A stretch of DNA of 64,000 nucleotides, from NCBI GenBank assembly GCA_008729055.1, contig SDUX01000010.1:1813090-1877089 (forward strand). The letters run 5' to 3'. Position numbers and translations under genes: made by a program. Positions 32,842 through 44,372 of the stretch are shown here, piece after piece. The notes under the pieces are model-generated. The model did not search any database. It worked only from the letters and a program-made list of their open reading frames with translations, and was not told where the DNA came from. Source of the DNA: Pyropia haitanensis. Its lineage: Eukaryota; Rhodophyta; Bangiophyceae; Bangiales; Bangiaceae. Each line of letters starts with the position of its first letter. The stretch's first letter is position 1.

Positions 32842-34102
32842 ATGTTCCACCTCCGCCATCCGTCCCCCCCCCTGGCGGCCACGGTCGCCATCCGCCTCTG
32901 GCGGCTGGCCCCCCGCGTGCCCACCCGCCTGCGGCTGGCCGGGTCGGCGCTGACGGGCGCCCCCCCCCCCCCCCCACGCGTCGCCGGCCGAGGCGGACGG
33001 GGCCCCCCCCGCGTGGACCATCTGGCTGCTGGACGCGGCGGTGTCGGGCAAGCCCCGCGCGCTGACCATCAGCGTCCGCCCCGCGGGGGGGGGCGCGGAG
33101 GGGGGGGGGGGGCGCACGGGGGGGGGGGGGTGCGCCTGTACATGCGCGACGAGGAGGCGTATGGGACGTGGCTGCTGGCGCTGGTGGCGGCCACCAGCTG
33201 GCGCGTCGACGCGTACTATGCGTTGGGGGAGGGGGGGGTGGGGGGGGGTCTGATGATGGGGGGTGGGGGTGGTGCTGGTGGTGCTGCTGGCGGTGGCGCC
33301 GGCGGCGGCGACGGTGGGGGCGGTGGCGGCGGCGGTGGCGGCACCACCCGGGAGGGGGTGTGCCGGGAGACGGGCGCCCCCGTGACGGTCACGGTGCTGC
33401 GGCGGGTGCAGGCCAACCCGCGGGTGGCGCGGATGGTCGCGCGGGAGGCGGAGCTGGCGCGTACCCTCCCCCCCTGCCCGTACGTGGTGCCCGTGCTGGA
33501 CGTCTTTGAGTCGGCCACGTCCGTGGCGATTGTGCGGGGCGCCGTCCCCGGGGGTTCCCTCCTGGGCGTCGTCGGCCGCTCCCGCCGCCTCCCCGAGGCG
33601 GCCGCCAAGAAGCTGATGCGCCGCGTCCTGGGCGCCCTCGCCCACCTCCACGCGGACGGCGTCGTGCACCGGGATGTACGGGCGGAGAATGCGGTGTTTG
33701 GGGCGGAGGGGGTGGTGTCCTCCGCGCTGGTGGCCCTCACCTCCCTCACCGTGGCGGTGGATGGGGGCCACCCGGCGGGCCCAGACGCGTGCCTCACCGA
33801 CGCCGTCGGCACGCCGCGCTGTGTGGCTCCCGAGATTGTGGAGCGGGAGCCGTATGGCTTGCCCGTGGACGTGTGGGCGGCGGGGGTGCTGGCGTACACC
33901 ACCCTCTCGAGGCGGTACCCGTTTGTGGGGACGGGACCCGGCCGAGACGCTCGAGGCCATCCGGCGGGGGCGGGTGCCGTTTCCCGCCGCGGGGTGGGGG
34001 GGGGTGGGGGCGGACGCGCGGGCACTCATCCGGGGGACGCTGCGGGTGGACCCGGCCAAGCGGGTGACGGTGGCGGGGGCGCTGGCGCACCCGTGGTTTT
34101 GA
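32842..34102 (+). CDS. PH-domain pseudokinase
   Basis: From the ATG at 32842 the N-terminal part reads as a PH domain: RLWRLAPRVPTRLRLAGSAL, then WTIWLLDAAVSGKPRALTIS in a shifted frame after a C16 run at 32960-32975, then VRLYMRDEEAYGTWLLALVA with the invariant Trp of the last helix. The kinase-like domain follows: YALGEGGVGG, a Gly-rich insertion, then GAPVTVTVLRRV, where the VAVK lysine is Thr. HRDVRAEN is at 33667-33690. The DFG is replaced (LTSLTVAVDGG). GTPRCVAPEIVE, PYGLPVDVWAAGVLAYTTLS and RVDPAKRVTVAGALAHPWF complete the fold. One extra base near 33928-33934 must be skipped to read FVGRDPAETLEAIRRG. Loss of both the ATP-binding Lys and the metal-binding DFG predicts no catalysis. A membrane-lipid-tethered scaffold role is inferred. 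The overall fold is CAMK-like. Confidence 0.68.
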
Positions 34103-35639
34103 GAGGAGGAGGGGGAGGGGGGGGTGGGGGGGGGGTTGGGGTGGGGACGGGGGGCGGGGCGGGCGCCACCATCCTGACCGAGGGCTGAACGCCGTTGGGG
34201 GCGGCGGAGAGGGGGGGGCGGGGTCGAGGGCGGTGTTGAGAAGGGGGGGGGGGGGTTGAGGTGTTGGCGCCACCACCCTCACCGAGGGCTGACCGCCGCG
34301 GGGGATGGTGGCGGTGGTGGCAGTGGCGGCGGGCGGGGCCGCGCCCGTAGAGGATGGGGGGGAGCGCGCCAGGGAGGACTGGGCGCCCGCCGCCGGTGGG
34401 GGGGAGACGGGGCGCGGCGGGCGCCACGGCGCTTTGGCGGCGGCCCGGCGGCGGCGGCGGCGGCGCCACCGCCTCCGCTACCGCCGCCGACACCGCCTCG
34501 GCGGCGACGGGGGCCGCGGCACGGGCGGCTACCCACACGCGGGGGGTCGGCGGGCACGGCGGTGCGCGCCAACGGGGGGGGGGGGACGCGCCGCACGCCC
34601 GGGCGCGGCGGCGGCGGCGGCCGGCGGTGACCCGCGCGTGCGCTGTGGGCCACGGGGCGGGCGACGCAGTGGGGGGGGGGAGGGGGTGTGCCACGTGCAC
34701 GGCGCGGCGAGGGGTGGGGGCGTGTGTGTGGCCACCGCCGGCACGGCAGGCGCGGGCCCGCCCGCCGAGGGCCCCCCCCCGCCGCGGGGGGCCGGCCCCC
34801 GCCGGGGGCGGTGCCGCGGCCGCCACCGCCGGGGAGCAGACGCGGTGGCGGGGGTCCCCTCCCGCCACCCGCCGGGCTCGGCACCAACCCGCGATGGGTG
34901 TTCCGCCGGGGCGGGGCACGGCGGAGGCCCGCCGTGGCGGCGGGGCCGGGGGGGGGGGGGGCGGGCGCCCGCTCGCCCTGGCGACGGCCCCGCTCCCCCC
35001 CCCCCCCCGCCCGCCGCCGCCGCGGCCCACGGTCGCGGCGCACCCCGCGCCCGCGGGGCGCGCCGAGGCGGGCGGCTGGGCGGCACGCGGCGGTCACTCC
35101 CTCAACGGGGACGGGCGTCGCGTCGAGGCACGGTCGCGGACGGGCGGCGGCCTCCCCCGCCACCCCGGCGCCACTGGCCCACACCGGTCCCCACCGCGGT
35201 GTGGCGGCAACGCCCACACCGCCGACAAGAGAAAAGGAAAAAAAGAAAAAAGAAAATGGGAGAGGACGATGAGAAGAAAAAAAGGACGTGGAAGAGACAC
35301 AACCGACACCCGCCACCCGACGGCGGGCCATCGGGGAGGCGGGAGGGGCGGGCACCCCGCCGGGTACAGGCGGGAGCAAACCCAACAGGGAGAAGACAAA
35401 CAGTACAAGGTAAGGCCACAACACCACACTCACGCCCACACACCCCACCTGAGCACACACCCCACCTGAGCAGGGCGCACAAAAACAAAAAAAAAACACT
35501 GGGCGCGACACACCCCCCCTCACCCCCCCCACCCGTCCCCCCCCCCCCACACACGACACCCCCCTCACCCCCCCCGGCCTGCCGCCGTGCCCATCTCACC
35601 CATCCCCCCCCCCCTCCCCCCCTCCCCCGCCCGCCCCGA
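34103..35639. other. Intergenic between convergent kinase genes
   Basis: Gly/Pro-type low-complexity open frames on both strands, an A-rich purine patch at 35230-35290 and a C-rich patch at 35500-35635. No gene recognised. Confidence 0.45.
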
Positions 35640-35834
35640 CGCGTACGCAAAGCCCACCACGTACAGTTCGTCGGCAATGCGCTTGCGGGCCCGCACGGGC
35701 AGCCACAGCGTATCGTCCCCGTACAGTACGACGCGTCGTCCCGGTCGGTATCAATGGGGACGTGGCCCCACTCGGAGAGGTCAAAGTTGCGGAGCTCGTC
35801 CTGCATGCCGTCCGGGGGGTCCGCCGCCGCGGAT

Positions 35835-35873
<39 letters not shown>

Positions 35874-37429
35874 TCCGCCGCCGAGGCCGGAGGGGCCGCC
35901 GCCGCCGCTGGCGCGTCCCCCCGCAACCTCCCCCCCCCGCCCCCCCGCCGCGTCGGCGCCGGCGCTGGTGGCACGCCCGCAAAGAAGGGGTGTGCCCGCA
36001 GGGCGGCCACCCCCCCCACCCCACACCCCAACCGGGCGGCGGGCTTAAAGTCCAGCAGCCCCTGGATGAGGGCGGCCAGCTCGGGGGAGGTCGCCTCCCC
36101 GTACCGCGGGCGGCTGTGGGACATTTTGTGGATGACCGCCGCCAGCGTCGGCGCCTCGTACGGCGTCCGCCCACGCAGCAGGTGATACAGAAATATGCCC
36201 AGCGCCCACGCGTCAATGGAGGTGTTGTACGCCATCCCCGACAGCGTCTCGGGGGCGGCGTACGTGAGGGCGGACCCCCCCCGGAGCTGCTTGCACAGCC
36301 CAAAGTCCGCCAGCCGCACGTGCCCGTCCCGGTCCAGCAGCACGTTCTCCGGCTTGAGGTCCCGGTACACATAGCCCAGCCCGTGGAGCTCCTCCAGCGC
36401 CAGCAGCACCTCCGCCGCGACCAGCCGCAGCTGCCGCTCCCGCAGCCGCCCCCCGTGCGTGCGGAGGTTCTGGAAGAGGTCCCCCCCGTCGCAAAACGCC
36501 AGCGCCACGTACAGGCTGGCCCGCGTCTGGAACGCGTACCGGAGCTGCGTGAAGAAGGGGTGCCCCGCGGTGAGCTGCAGCGCCAGCCGCTCATCCACCG
36601 CGTGCCGAAAGCCCGGCCGCGTATCAAACACCTTGCGCTTGAGGGCGGGCCGCTCCCGCGTCACCCGGTCCCGCACGAGGAAGACCTTGCCCGAAGCCCC
36701 CTTCCCAATCGGCGCCACAAACACAAAGTCCGAGACGCCCACCACCCGCGCCGCGGCGGCCTGCACCAACGCCTTTTCCCACGCCCCCGCGGTGGCGTCG
36801 TCGAGGAAGCGGAGCCACACGGAGGCCGCCGCGGAGGCCGCCGCCCGCCGCAGCCGCAGCGTCGTGCCGCCCTGCCCGCGGCGCGACACAAACCCGCTGC
36901 GACGCGCGGCGCGCTGGGCGGAATTCCGGACCGCCCTACCCCTCCCCTCGCCTCCCTCTGTCTCTCCCCAGTACCCGGCTGTCGGTCCGGGCGGCGGGCC
37001 CGGCTGGCCACCCGTCCGTCGGCGGCGCGGCGGCAGCTGCGGCAGCGGCGGTGACGGCGGCGGGAACGGTCGCGGGGCGGCAGCCACCGCACGCGGCGGC
37101 GGCGATTCGGCGCCGCGGCGCCCGACGTGCCCGGCAGGTTTTTCGGTGGCAAGATGGAGGGAGGGGAGCGGCGGCGCGCGCCGGGCGAGCCAGGCGCCCC
37201 TGTCGTCTGTCGGTACCGCGGCCGCCCCGACTCGGCCGCCGCCGTCGCGGCTACGCCGCGGTGCCTCGCCGCCAGCCGCCCACGTGGGCGCCGCCCACAC
37301 CAGCTGCGGGGGGCGGTCGGGTCGGCGCCGGCGGGGGTCCGTCCACGGACACGAGCGGCAGCGGCGGGCTGGAGGGAAAACGGGGGTAGGGGGGCCCGCC
37401 GACCACTCGCCAGTGCGCTTTGACACCAT
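35640..37429 (-). CDS. PH-AGC protein kinase (Akt-like architecture)
   Basis: The kinase domain (about 36740-35950) is complete: GKGASGKVFLV, ALKRKVF with the catalytic Lys, helix C Glu in VDERLALQL, YRDLKPENVLL, ADFGLCKQL, APETLSGMAYNTSIDAWALG and a C-lobe ending RAHPFFAGVPP. Just before it, SVWLRFLDDATAGAWEKALVQA is the end of a PH domain. The activation loop is cut short (ADFGLCKQLRGGSALTYAAPE) and lacks the TxCGT site that PDK1 phosphorylates. After an Ala-rich linker the C-tail reads LRNFDLSEWGHVPI; then a one-base shift near 35725 gives GDDTLWLPVRARKRIADELYVVGFAYAS. Its VVGFAY resembles a hydrophobic motif with the phospho-Ser/Thr replaced by Ala. The ATG at 37429 (GCCAGCATGG) is in frame, but the N-terminal 150 residues are unconvincing and may hide an intron. 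The stop is unresolved near 35640. Confidence 0.75.
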
Positions 37430-37712
37430 GCTGGCAAGCGCAGGGTGGCGTGCGGGGGGGGGGGGGGGGGGGGGGGGGGAGGGGCAGCCCTCTACAGGGG
37501 GGGGATGGATGGGCGTGGGAAGGCACGAGCGCCACCCCAGAGATGGCCAACAGGAAAGAAACGGGCCAGCGCCGCCACGCGCGCGGGCGCCGGGCAGCCC
37601 ACCGGGCGGGACGCACCGCGCACGCGGGCGCCCAAGCATCCATCCCGCGTCCGCGGTGCCGCGTCGAGGCCACACTCCCCCCCCTGCCTATGTGCGGTGG
37701 GAGCGACAAAGC

Positions 37713-37743
<31 letters not shown>

Positions 37744-40700
37744 ACGAAGGGCGGCTTCGCCACGCCGCCGCGGGCGTGGTGGTGGGCTCCTACCTCCCCC
37801 ACCGGCGGCGCTGCACAGCCGACGGCACCGCGGCGCTCTTCGCGCCGCCCCCACCGGGACCGTCCCGGCGGCATCTCGGCCGCCGGCGCGGCCGCCAATT
37901 CACGCGCTTGGCGCGCGCTCCCGCGGGCAGCAGGTCCCGCCCAGCGTGCCCGCATCGTGTGCACGCCGGCCGTCGTGGCGCCGTCGCGGCCGCCGCCCGC
38001 CCTTGCACCCAAGTGGAGACACGCCCGCAGCGGCGGTAGCGGCGCGTCGGCACGGGGCTGGGCGGTCCCGGTGCCACGCTCCACGCTGCGTGCGGCAGCC
38101 GCGCCGCGTCGCTGGGGGGGGGGGGGGGCGCGCCCCCGCCACGGCCGTCGGCTGCCGACCGGCGTGGCCGCGTGCCCGCGCTGCGACTGCCGCTGCCGAT
38201 GCGGTGGCCGTTGCCGTGGCGGCGGCGCCCGCCGCGGTGCGGAGCGGTGCATTGGGATCTGTGGGGCGGGCGGCGGCGCGCCGCCGCTCGTCGCCGACCG
38301 GCCACCAACGGCGTTTGGCCGGCGGCCGCCGCCGCCGCCGCCGTTGACGCACCCGTTGCTGCCGCCGCCGCCGGGCGCTGTTGGCCGGCTGGCCGCCGGC
38401 CGGCCGCCGCCGCATGGGCGTCATCCGCCGGTCGCGGTCGCGTGGCGGCGCGGGACCGGTTCCTCCAGTGGGCGAGGCCCCCCCCACCCTCCGCCCGGGT
38501 CGGCCGCTCCGCCGCTCCGGACCGCATCCATCGCGCCTCTGCGGCGGGGACGCGGAGAAATGGAAGGTCGGGCGGGCGCGGCCTCCCGCCGCCACTACCG
38601 TCACTGCCGCTTCCACGGGCTTGGCCGTTGGACACTGGGACGGTTTGGTCTGCCGCGGCAGTGACAGTCCCGTTGTAGCTACACCCAGTTTCTCTCCTGT
38701 TTCGTCGCGGTTGTCACCACTGTTTTGCAGTGCGGCGGCGGCGGCGGCGCCTCCCGCTGGCGCATCCGGCGGCACCCCGTGCATCACGAGCGTGCGGTGG
38801 GAGAGGATCCACGGACGAGGCACGTGGGGGAACGGTTGGGTCGGGTGGGGCGCGGAGATGCAGTGGAGTGGGGGGGGGGGCGCCGACAAGGACGACCGCC
38901 GTTCCACCACCCGAGGCGACATGAGGGGCGGAGAAGACGCGTGCGCGGGGGGAAGCGCGCTCGTTGACGGCGTCCCCCCCTCCAACCTCTCAAGACGGAT
39001 CCTTCAGTCGAGTCGCTGCGCTTCCATCTCATGGAGTTCGCCACGAGCCTCATCCATCCACATTGATCCATCGCGCGATTGCCTTCATTGGTGCTTCGAG
39101 ACCTGCTGAGACCCACTCAAGGAACCCCCCCCACGGAACAACAGTGTGCTCCCCGACACAAGTTTGCTTCCTCCGAGCGAGATGATGGGGAAGATGCACC
39201 CTGTCACAAAAGAAACCTCTTCTTCCTGTCGGACAAATTCACCAGAAAAATGAATGCACTTTCGCTCATCCAACGTGGGAGTACGGTGCGTGGAAGGGAT
39301 TGCTGCTCTAGTAGGGATACACGGACAAGACTCTCTGCACAAGGACACACTGAAGCACGCAAGACGGTGCCTGCACGTGTTGATGAGCTGCTGCCACGCG
39401 GCGCGGGGCCGTGACTCTGACAGGAACCGTCCGGCTTCCAGCAGTGCGACGAGGCCGTACCGGTCGATGCCGTCCTTTCCCATGGCCCGCACCACGCTCT
39501 GGACAGCATGCCGGAGCAAAGTTGCCGTCTCACTGGTGAGCAGAGCGGCCAACCGCCAGGTGCAGGCCGGGTGCTCGGTCCACAAGGCCCTCCTCCCCTC
39601 GGCTATCAGCGGCCTTGGTCTGAGCCCGCACGTGAGCCTGGTGGCTGAGGCGTCCTCCCGCGCTCTACCCCGTGGGATCTTGCCGGGCGCTGGGGTGCGG
39701 TGGATGAGTCGGTGGGGATGGCCGTGCCCGCGACGGCCGTGCACCAGACGGCGGCCGCTGCGCCCAGTGCGTGCTGTCGATGCGCTGTGTCAGTGCCCGT
39801 CTTTGCCGGCGGGGTGGCGGGTGAGAAAAGTGGTAGGACACTCGGTGGGCCTTGCCCGCGGGGATGCGCGGTCGATTTTGTATACCAAACCGCACCATTG
39901 AGTTCTGGGCATTGTCGCGACCGTTTACGGCCCTCGCTTGCTGTGCCCGCTGTCTTTTCAGCCACTTTCCAGATATCCACCCATCTCGCCAAATTTTCTT
40001 GAGAGCGTCTGTCACAAGGCGTGACCGTCCGCCACGCCCCGCATCTGGGCTGTGATCTCGCGACGATGCGGATGCAAGGATTCATGGCGCTTGATCCCTC
40101 CAAAGGGGCGGCCGCCGGGCACGCCCCGCCGCGCGCAGCGTCGCCGCCCGCCCGCCGCGCCGCGCGGCCCGTCACGCCGCCGCCGCGGCGGGACAGCGCC
40201 GGCAAGCCGCGGCTTGCCGCCCCCGCCGCCCCCACCGCCGCCGCCGCCGCCGCCGCCGCCCGCGGCCGCCGCCCGTCGCCGCGGCGCGACACCCCCGCCC
40301 GCCGCGCAGCGGCCGCCGCGTCCGCGGCGGTTGGCGGTGGCGGCGCGGGGCCGCCGCGTCCGCGGCGGTTGGCGGTGGCGGTGCGGGCAGACGCGGGGGG
40401 CGGGGTGTGGACGCGGCGGCGCGCGCGCGGCGGCTCCCCCCCCCCGCCCCCCACCAGCGAGCGGCCGCGCGCGGCCGCCCGCCGCCGCGGCCCGCCCCGC
40501 CCGCCGCCGCCCGCCGCCCGCCGCTCGCCACGCCCGCCGCCTGCGTGGCACGCTGCGGCGGGGGGGGGGGGAGGGCGGGGGTGCCGCCGGGGGGGGGGGG
40601 GGGGGGGCGCCAGGGGGGGGGGGGCGTGCCCCCCCGCTGTGCTCTAGGGGCGGCCGCCGCCGCCCGCGTCCCGCGCGGCGGTCCCCCGCGCCAACCCGCC

Positions 40701-41091
40701 GCCGGCCGGCCGGCCGGCCGGCCGCCAGCCGCGCGCGTGGACGCGGGCCGCCGCGACACGGCGGCGCGGCGGCCGGCGGGCGCGCACGCCGCGGCTGCCG
40801 TCGCGGCCGTCGCGGCGGGCGGCCGCCGCGGCTTGGCGACGCAGCCGTCCACTCCCCGCCTGTCCCCCCCCCCCCCCCCGCTCTGTGTGCCATACAAAAG
40901 GTCCCGGCGGGGACTGGGGGGGGTGCCGTCGCCCCCCAGCCACGCCGAGGCCGCCACCGTCACGGTCGTCGACGCCCGCCACTGCCTTGGTGGGTGCCGC
41001 CACGCCGCCCGCCCGCCGCCACCCCCTTCCCCCCGCGCGCTCTCCGCGGCCAGCACGTCCCCCCCTGGCGGCGACGCGCCCCGCCGCCGCC
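37430..41091. other. Intergenic, no gene firmly supported
   Basis: Has G runs (37457-37480), Gly/Ala-type repeats and the 38-bp tandem repeat at 40311. A 30-bp block near 38145 matches one near 24283. A minus-strand frame at 39085-39744 holds a helix-rich stretch (LTSETATLLRHAVQSVVRAM, GKDGIDRYGLVALLEAGRFL) in lower-GC DNA but has no ATG; it may be part of an unrecognised gene. 40560-40640 has very long G runs. Confidence 0.3.
40311..40386. repeat. 38-bp tandem repeat, two copies
   Basis: GGCCGCCGCGTCCGCGGCGG followed by TTGGCGGTGGCGG is repeated with a period of 38 bp, starting at 40311 and 40349. Confidence 0.85.
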
Positions 41092-41852
41092 ATGCCGCCC
41101 GTCACGACCGCCACCGCCGACCCGACGCCACCCCGCCGCCGCCACCGCCGCGCGCGCGTCGGCGGCGGGCGTGCCGCCGCCGCCGCCGCCGCCGCCACCG
41201 TCGCGGCGGTGACCGTGGCGGTGGCGGTGGGGGCGGCCGCCGCGGGCGCCGCCGCGGCGGCCGTGCCGCCGCCGCGGCTGCCGCCGCCGCGGTCCGCGTC
41301 CGAGCCGGGGGGGGTGCCGCCGCCGGCAGCGCCCGAGGTGTGGCTGCTCGAGGCGGCGCCGCCGCTCCCTCCGCCCGCCGCCGCCGCTGCCGGCGGCGGC
41401 GCGTCCACCCCCCGCGGCTCATCGTCGCTCGTCGCCGGCGCGTGCCCGCTGGGCGCGCTCGTCCCCCTTCCCCCCCCCAGCCGGGGCGCCCCCTCCCCGC
41501 CATCAACGACCGCACGGCTGGCGTCTACGGTGCGGGACGACCGCCCCCCCCTCCCGCCCATCCACCGTGTCATCCGCGGCACGGCGTCGACGTTTGCGCT
41601 CACCCTCTTTGGCGACTTTCCCGCCGACGCTGCCGCCGCCGTCGTCGCGGGCATCCGCGTCTGGGCCAACGTCTGGCCGTCGGCGGTGACCGTCACGGTC
41701 GGCGCGGCGTGGTCGCCGCTGCCCCCACCCCCCACCGCCGCCGCCACCGACGCGGCCGCGGCGCCCGTCGCCGCGGCCGTCGCCCTCGCCCGCACGTCGG
41801 CGCCCGTCTTTATCCGCGGCCTCGCGGCCAGCGTCGGCGCGGCGGCCCGCAC

Positions 41853-41899
<47 letters not shown>

Positions 41900-42396
41900 T
41901 AGCCGGCGGCGGCGGCGGCCGCCCCGACGCGCTCTACGGCTGGGCCATGGCCAACGCCCTCAACGGCGTCGACGTGCTCAACGGCACCGCCGGCACGACG
42001 GTGGGCCTCCACGGCGCGGACCGGTACCAGCTGTTTGTGTGGTACGAGGGTGGCGCCGGGGGGCGCTGGTACACGGGCGCCGACCCGGGGGGGCTCGGCC
42101 CGGACGAGTGGGACTTGGTGACCGTCACGATCCACGAGGTCGCGCACGGCCTGTTTTTTCAGGGGCAGCTGACCGCGGGGGCGGCGACGGCGGTCGGCGG
42201 CGGCGCCGCCGCCGCGGCGTCTACAACGTGCAACGGCACGGCCGCCGCGGCGGTGGCGGCCGCCGCGGGGACCGTGCGGCAGGCCGGCGCGGCGCTGCCG
42301 GCCCGCCCCGTCACGCGCTTTGACTCGCTCCTCGCCACCCGCCGCTCCGCCGCCGCCGCCGCCGCCGCGGCCGCCCCCCCCCCCACCACGCCCGCC

Positions 42397-42433
<37 letters not shown>

Positions 42434-42879
42434 ACACCCGCATCGACGGCGCCCTCCTCCCCGCGTGTGGCGGCTCCGCCGCCACCCTCCTCGCCGCCCT
42501 CACCGGCGGCGGCCTCGCGTTTGTCGCCCCCGCCGCGCCGCGTGGCCTCGGCCTGTACGCGCCGTCGCCGCTGCGGCCCGGCAGCAGCGTGTACCACCTC
42601 GACCCGGACCGCGCGGCGGTCGACTGTGCCGCCGCGGCGTTGCCGCCGGCGGGCGCCGCCGCCGTGGGCGGCGGCGGCGGCGGGGACGGCGCGGGGGGGG
42701 CGGGCGTCGCCGCGTGTGTGGGGGGGATGACGCCGACGCTGGCGCCGGGCGTGGCGGCGCGGTGGGTCGGGTCCGCGCTGCGGGTGGTGATGGAGGCGAT
42801 GATGGACGACGCGCTGCCGCCGGCGGCCGAGGGGCTCGGCGCCGCCGGCTGCGCCGTCGACACGGGTGTCCTTGTGTAG
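41092..42879 (+). CDS. Secreted zinc metalloprotease (HExxH)
   Basis: About 595 residues from ATG 41092 to TAG at 42877-42879. The N-terminus is basic (RRRHRRAR) followed by an Ala/Val hydrophobic stretch, a signal peptide or anchor. The zinc site is DLVTVTIHEVAHGLFFQG at about residues 341-358, with His348, Glu349 and His352. Upstream are YGWAMANALNGVDVLNG and WYTGADPGG. Downstream are RFDSLLA, LLAALTGGGLAFV, LYAPSPLRPGSSVYHLD and MTPTLAPG. This order (DRF, LTGG L F, LYAP..PGSS..HLD, LMTP) is that of a bacterial-type secreted zincin family related to matrixins. The matrixin GxxH third ligand is absent after HEVAH, so the His of HLD or another residue must serve. Ala/Gly insertions interrupt the domain. 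The substrate is unknown; cell-wall or extracellular matrix turnover is inferred only. Confidence 0.75.
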
Positions 42880-44372
42880 GGACAAGGCGAGGGGCGGGGG
42901 GGGGGGGGGGGGGGGCAGGGCGGTGGCGGAGAAGAGGCCAGTAGAGGAGGCGGCGGAGAGGCCGGTACGGGTGGCCGTCACGTGTGCGAGCGGGGAGGCG
43001 GGGCCCGCAGGCGGCGGCGGCGGGCTCGCCGCGCCTCGCGGTCGGGCGCGTGCCGGCGGCAGCCGTCCGCCGCCGCCCCAGCGGGGGTGGCCGCCCGCGC
43101 GGGGCGGCGGCGCGGGCGGGCGGCCACGCAGCAGCAAGCGGGGTTACAGGCGCAAAAAAAAAAAAAACCAAACAACCACGAACAACGATGGCCAGCACCA
43201 CCCAAAACGCCCTGCCGCCCGCTCCGCCTCGGCAATCGCCACCCTCCCCCCCACCCCCCGCAGCCCCCTAGGAAAAAGAAAATGACCATGCAAACAACCG
43301 CGCCACAGACAACACACGCAGACGCCACACCCGTATGCAGTGCCGCGCAGAGGGCCGGGGGGGGGGCGGCCGGGCCCCCGCGCCGCCGGCCACCGCCCCC
43401 CCCCCCCCCCCACACACACCAGCACCCGGGTGGCCAGACGCCCGCGCCGCCGGCCACCGCTCCCTCCCAACCGCAACCCGCCCTCCCCCCCGCCCCCCCG
43501 CTCAGGCCGTCGCGGCCGACGGCGCCGCCGCCGCCGCCGCCGCTGACGCGTCGGCGGCCGGCACGCTCTCCCCCCCCCCCCGGCAGCCGCGGCCGTGTCC
43601 GCGGCGGCCGCGTCCATCGCGTCGGCCGGCGCGCCGTCGCCGCCGCCGCCGTCGGCCGCGGCGGCCGGCGCGGCGTCCATGGCGCCGCCATTGGCGCCGC
43701 CGCCGCCGGCCGTGTCGCCGACGGCGGCAGCGTCGGCGGCAGCGTCGGCATCGTCGGCGGCGGTGGGCGACGCGGCGGGGGAGTGCTCATCGTCGGCTGC
43801 GCGCCGCGGTGCGGCGGGAGTGGGGGGCGGGGGCACAAAAAAAAAAGGGGGGGGGGGGGGTGGGGGGGGGGGAGGGGGGGGAAACCATCCGCACACAGGA
43901 AAAAGAGGACCACAAAAAAAGGACGCAGGCCACAACGGCAGTGGCACAGACGCCCGGGACAGAGAGCAACCACAAAACCGGGGTGTCAGTCGGGCCCAGC
44001 CGAGAGGGGCGCGGACAGCGCCTTGCAGGCGACGGAGCGGGCGGCGGGGGAGGGGCGGCCGCCGCCGCCCTCGGGACAATGGTCGCCCGCCAGCCCGTGG
44101 GCGGTCTGCGTGATTGGGAGCGGTGAGGGGCAATTCCGAGGGGGGGCGCGACGAATCCGTGCCCACCCCCCCGTTGCCGCGGAGGACGCCCGATGCGCAG
44201 CAGCGCACCTCCCCCCCTCCCCCCCCTCCCCCCCTCCCCCCTCCCCCCCCGACCCCACTCCCCCATCCTTCCGCTGCCCGTCCACGCTCCGCCGCTCACA
44301 CTGCCAAACACACCACACAGCCGCCGCCCGCCGAGGCGGCTGCCCCCCATCACGTCGCGTCGCGTTGCCCCA
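42880..44372. other. Intergenic, no gene recognised
   Basis: G and C homopolymers (42896-42915, 43394-43410, 43847-43880), an A13 run near 43155 and Ala/Gly/Pro open frames in all registers. No domain seen. Confidence 0.45.

Noticed and set aside
31540..32977. Long open frames on both strands before the PH pseudokinase
   Set aside because: They translate the GGTGGC microsatellite and CCCCG repeats and have no motif or good start.
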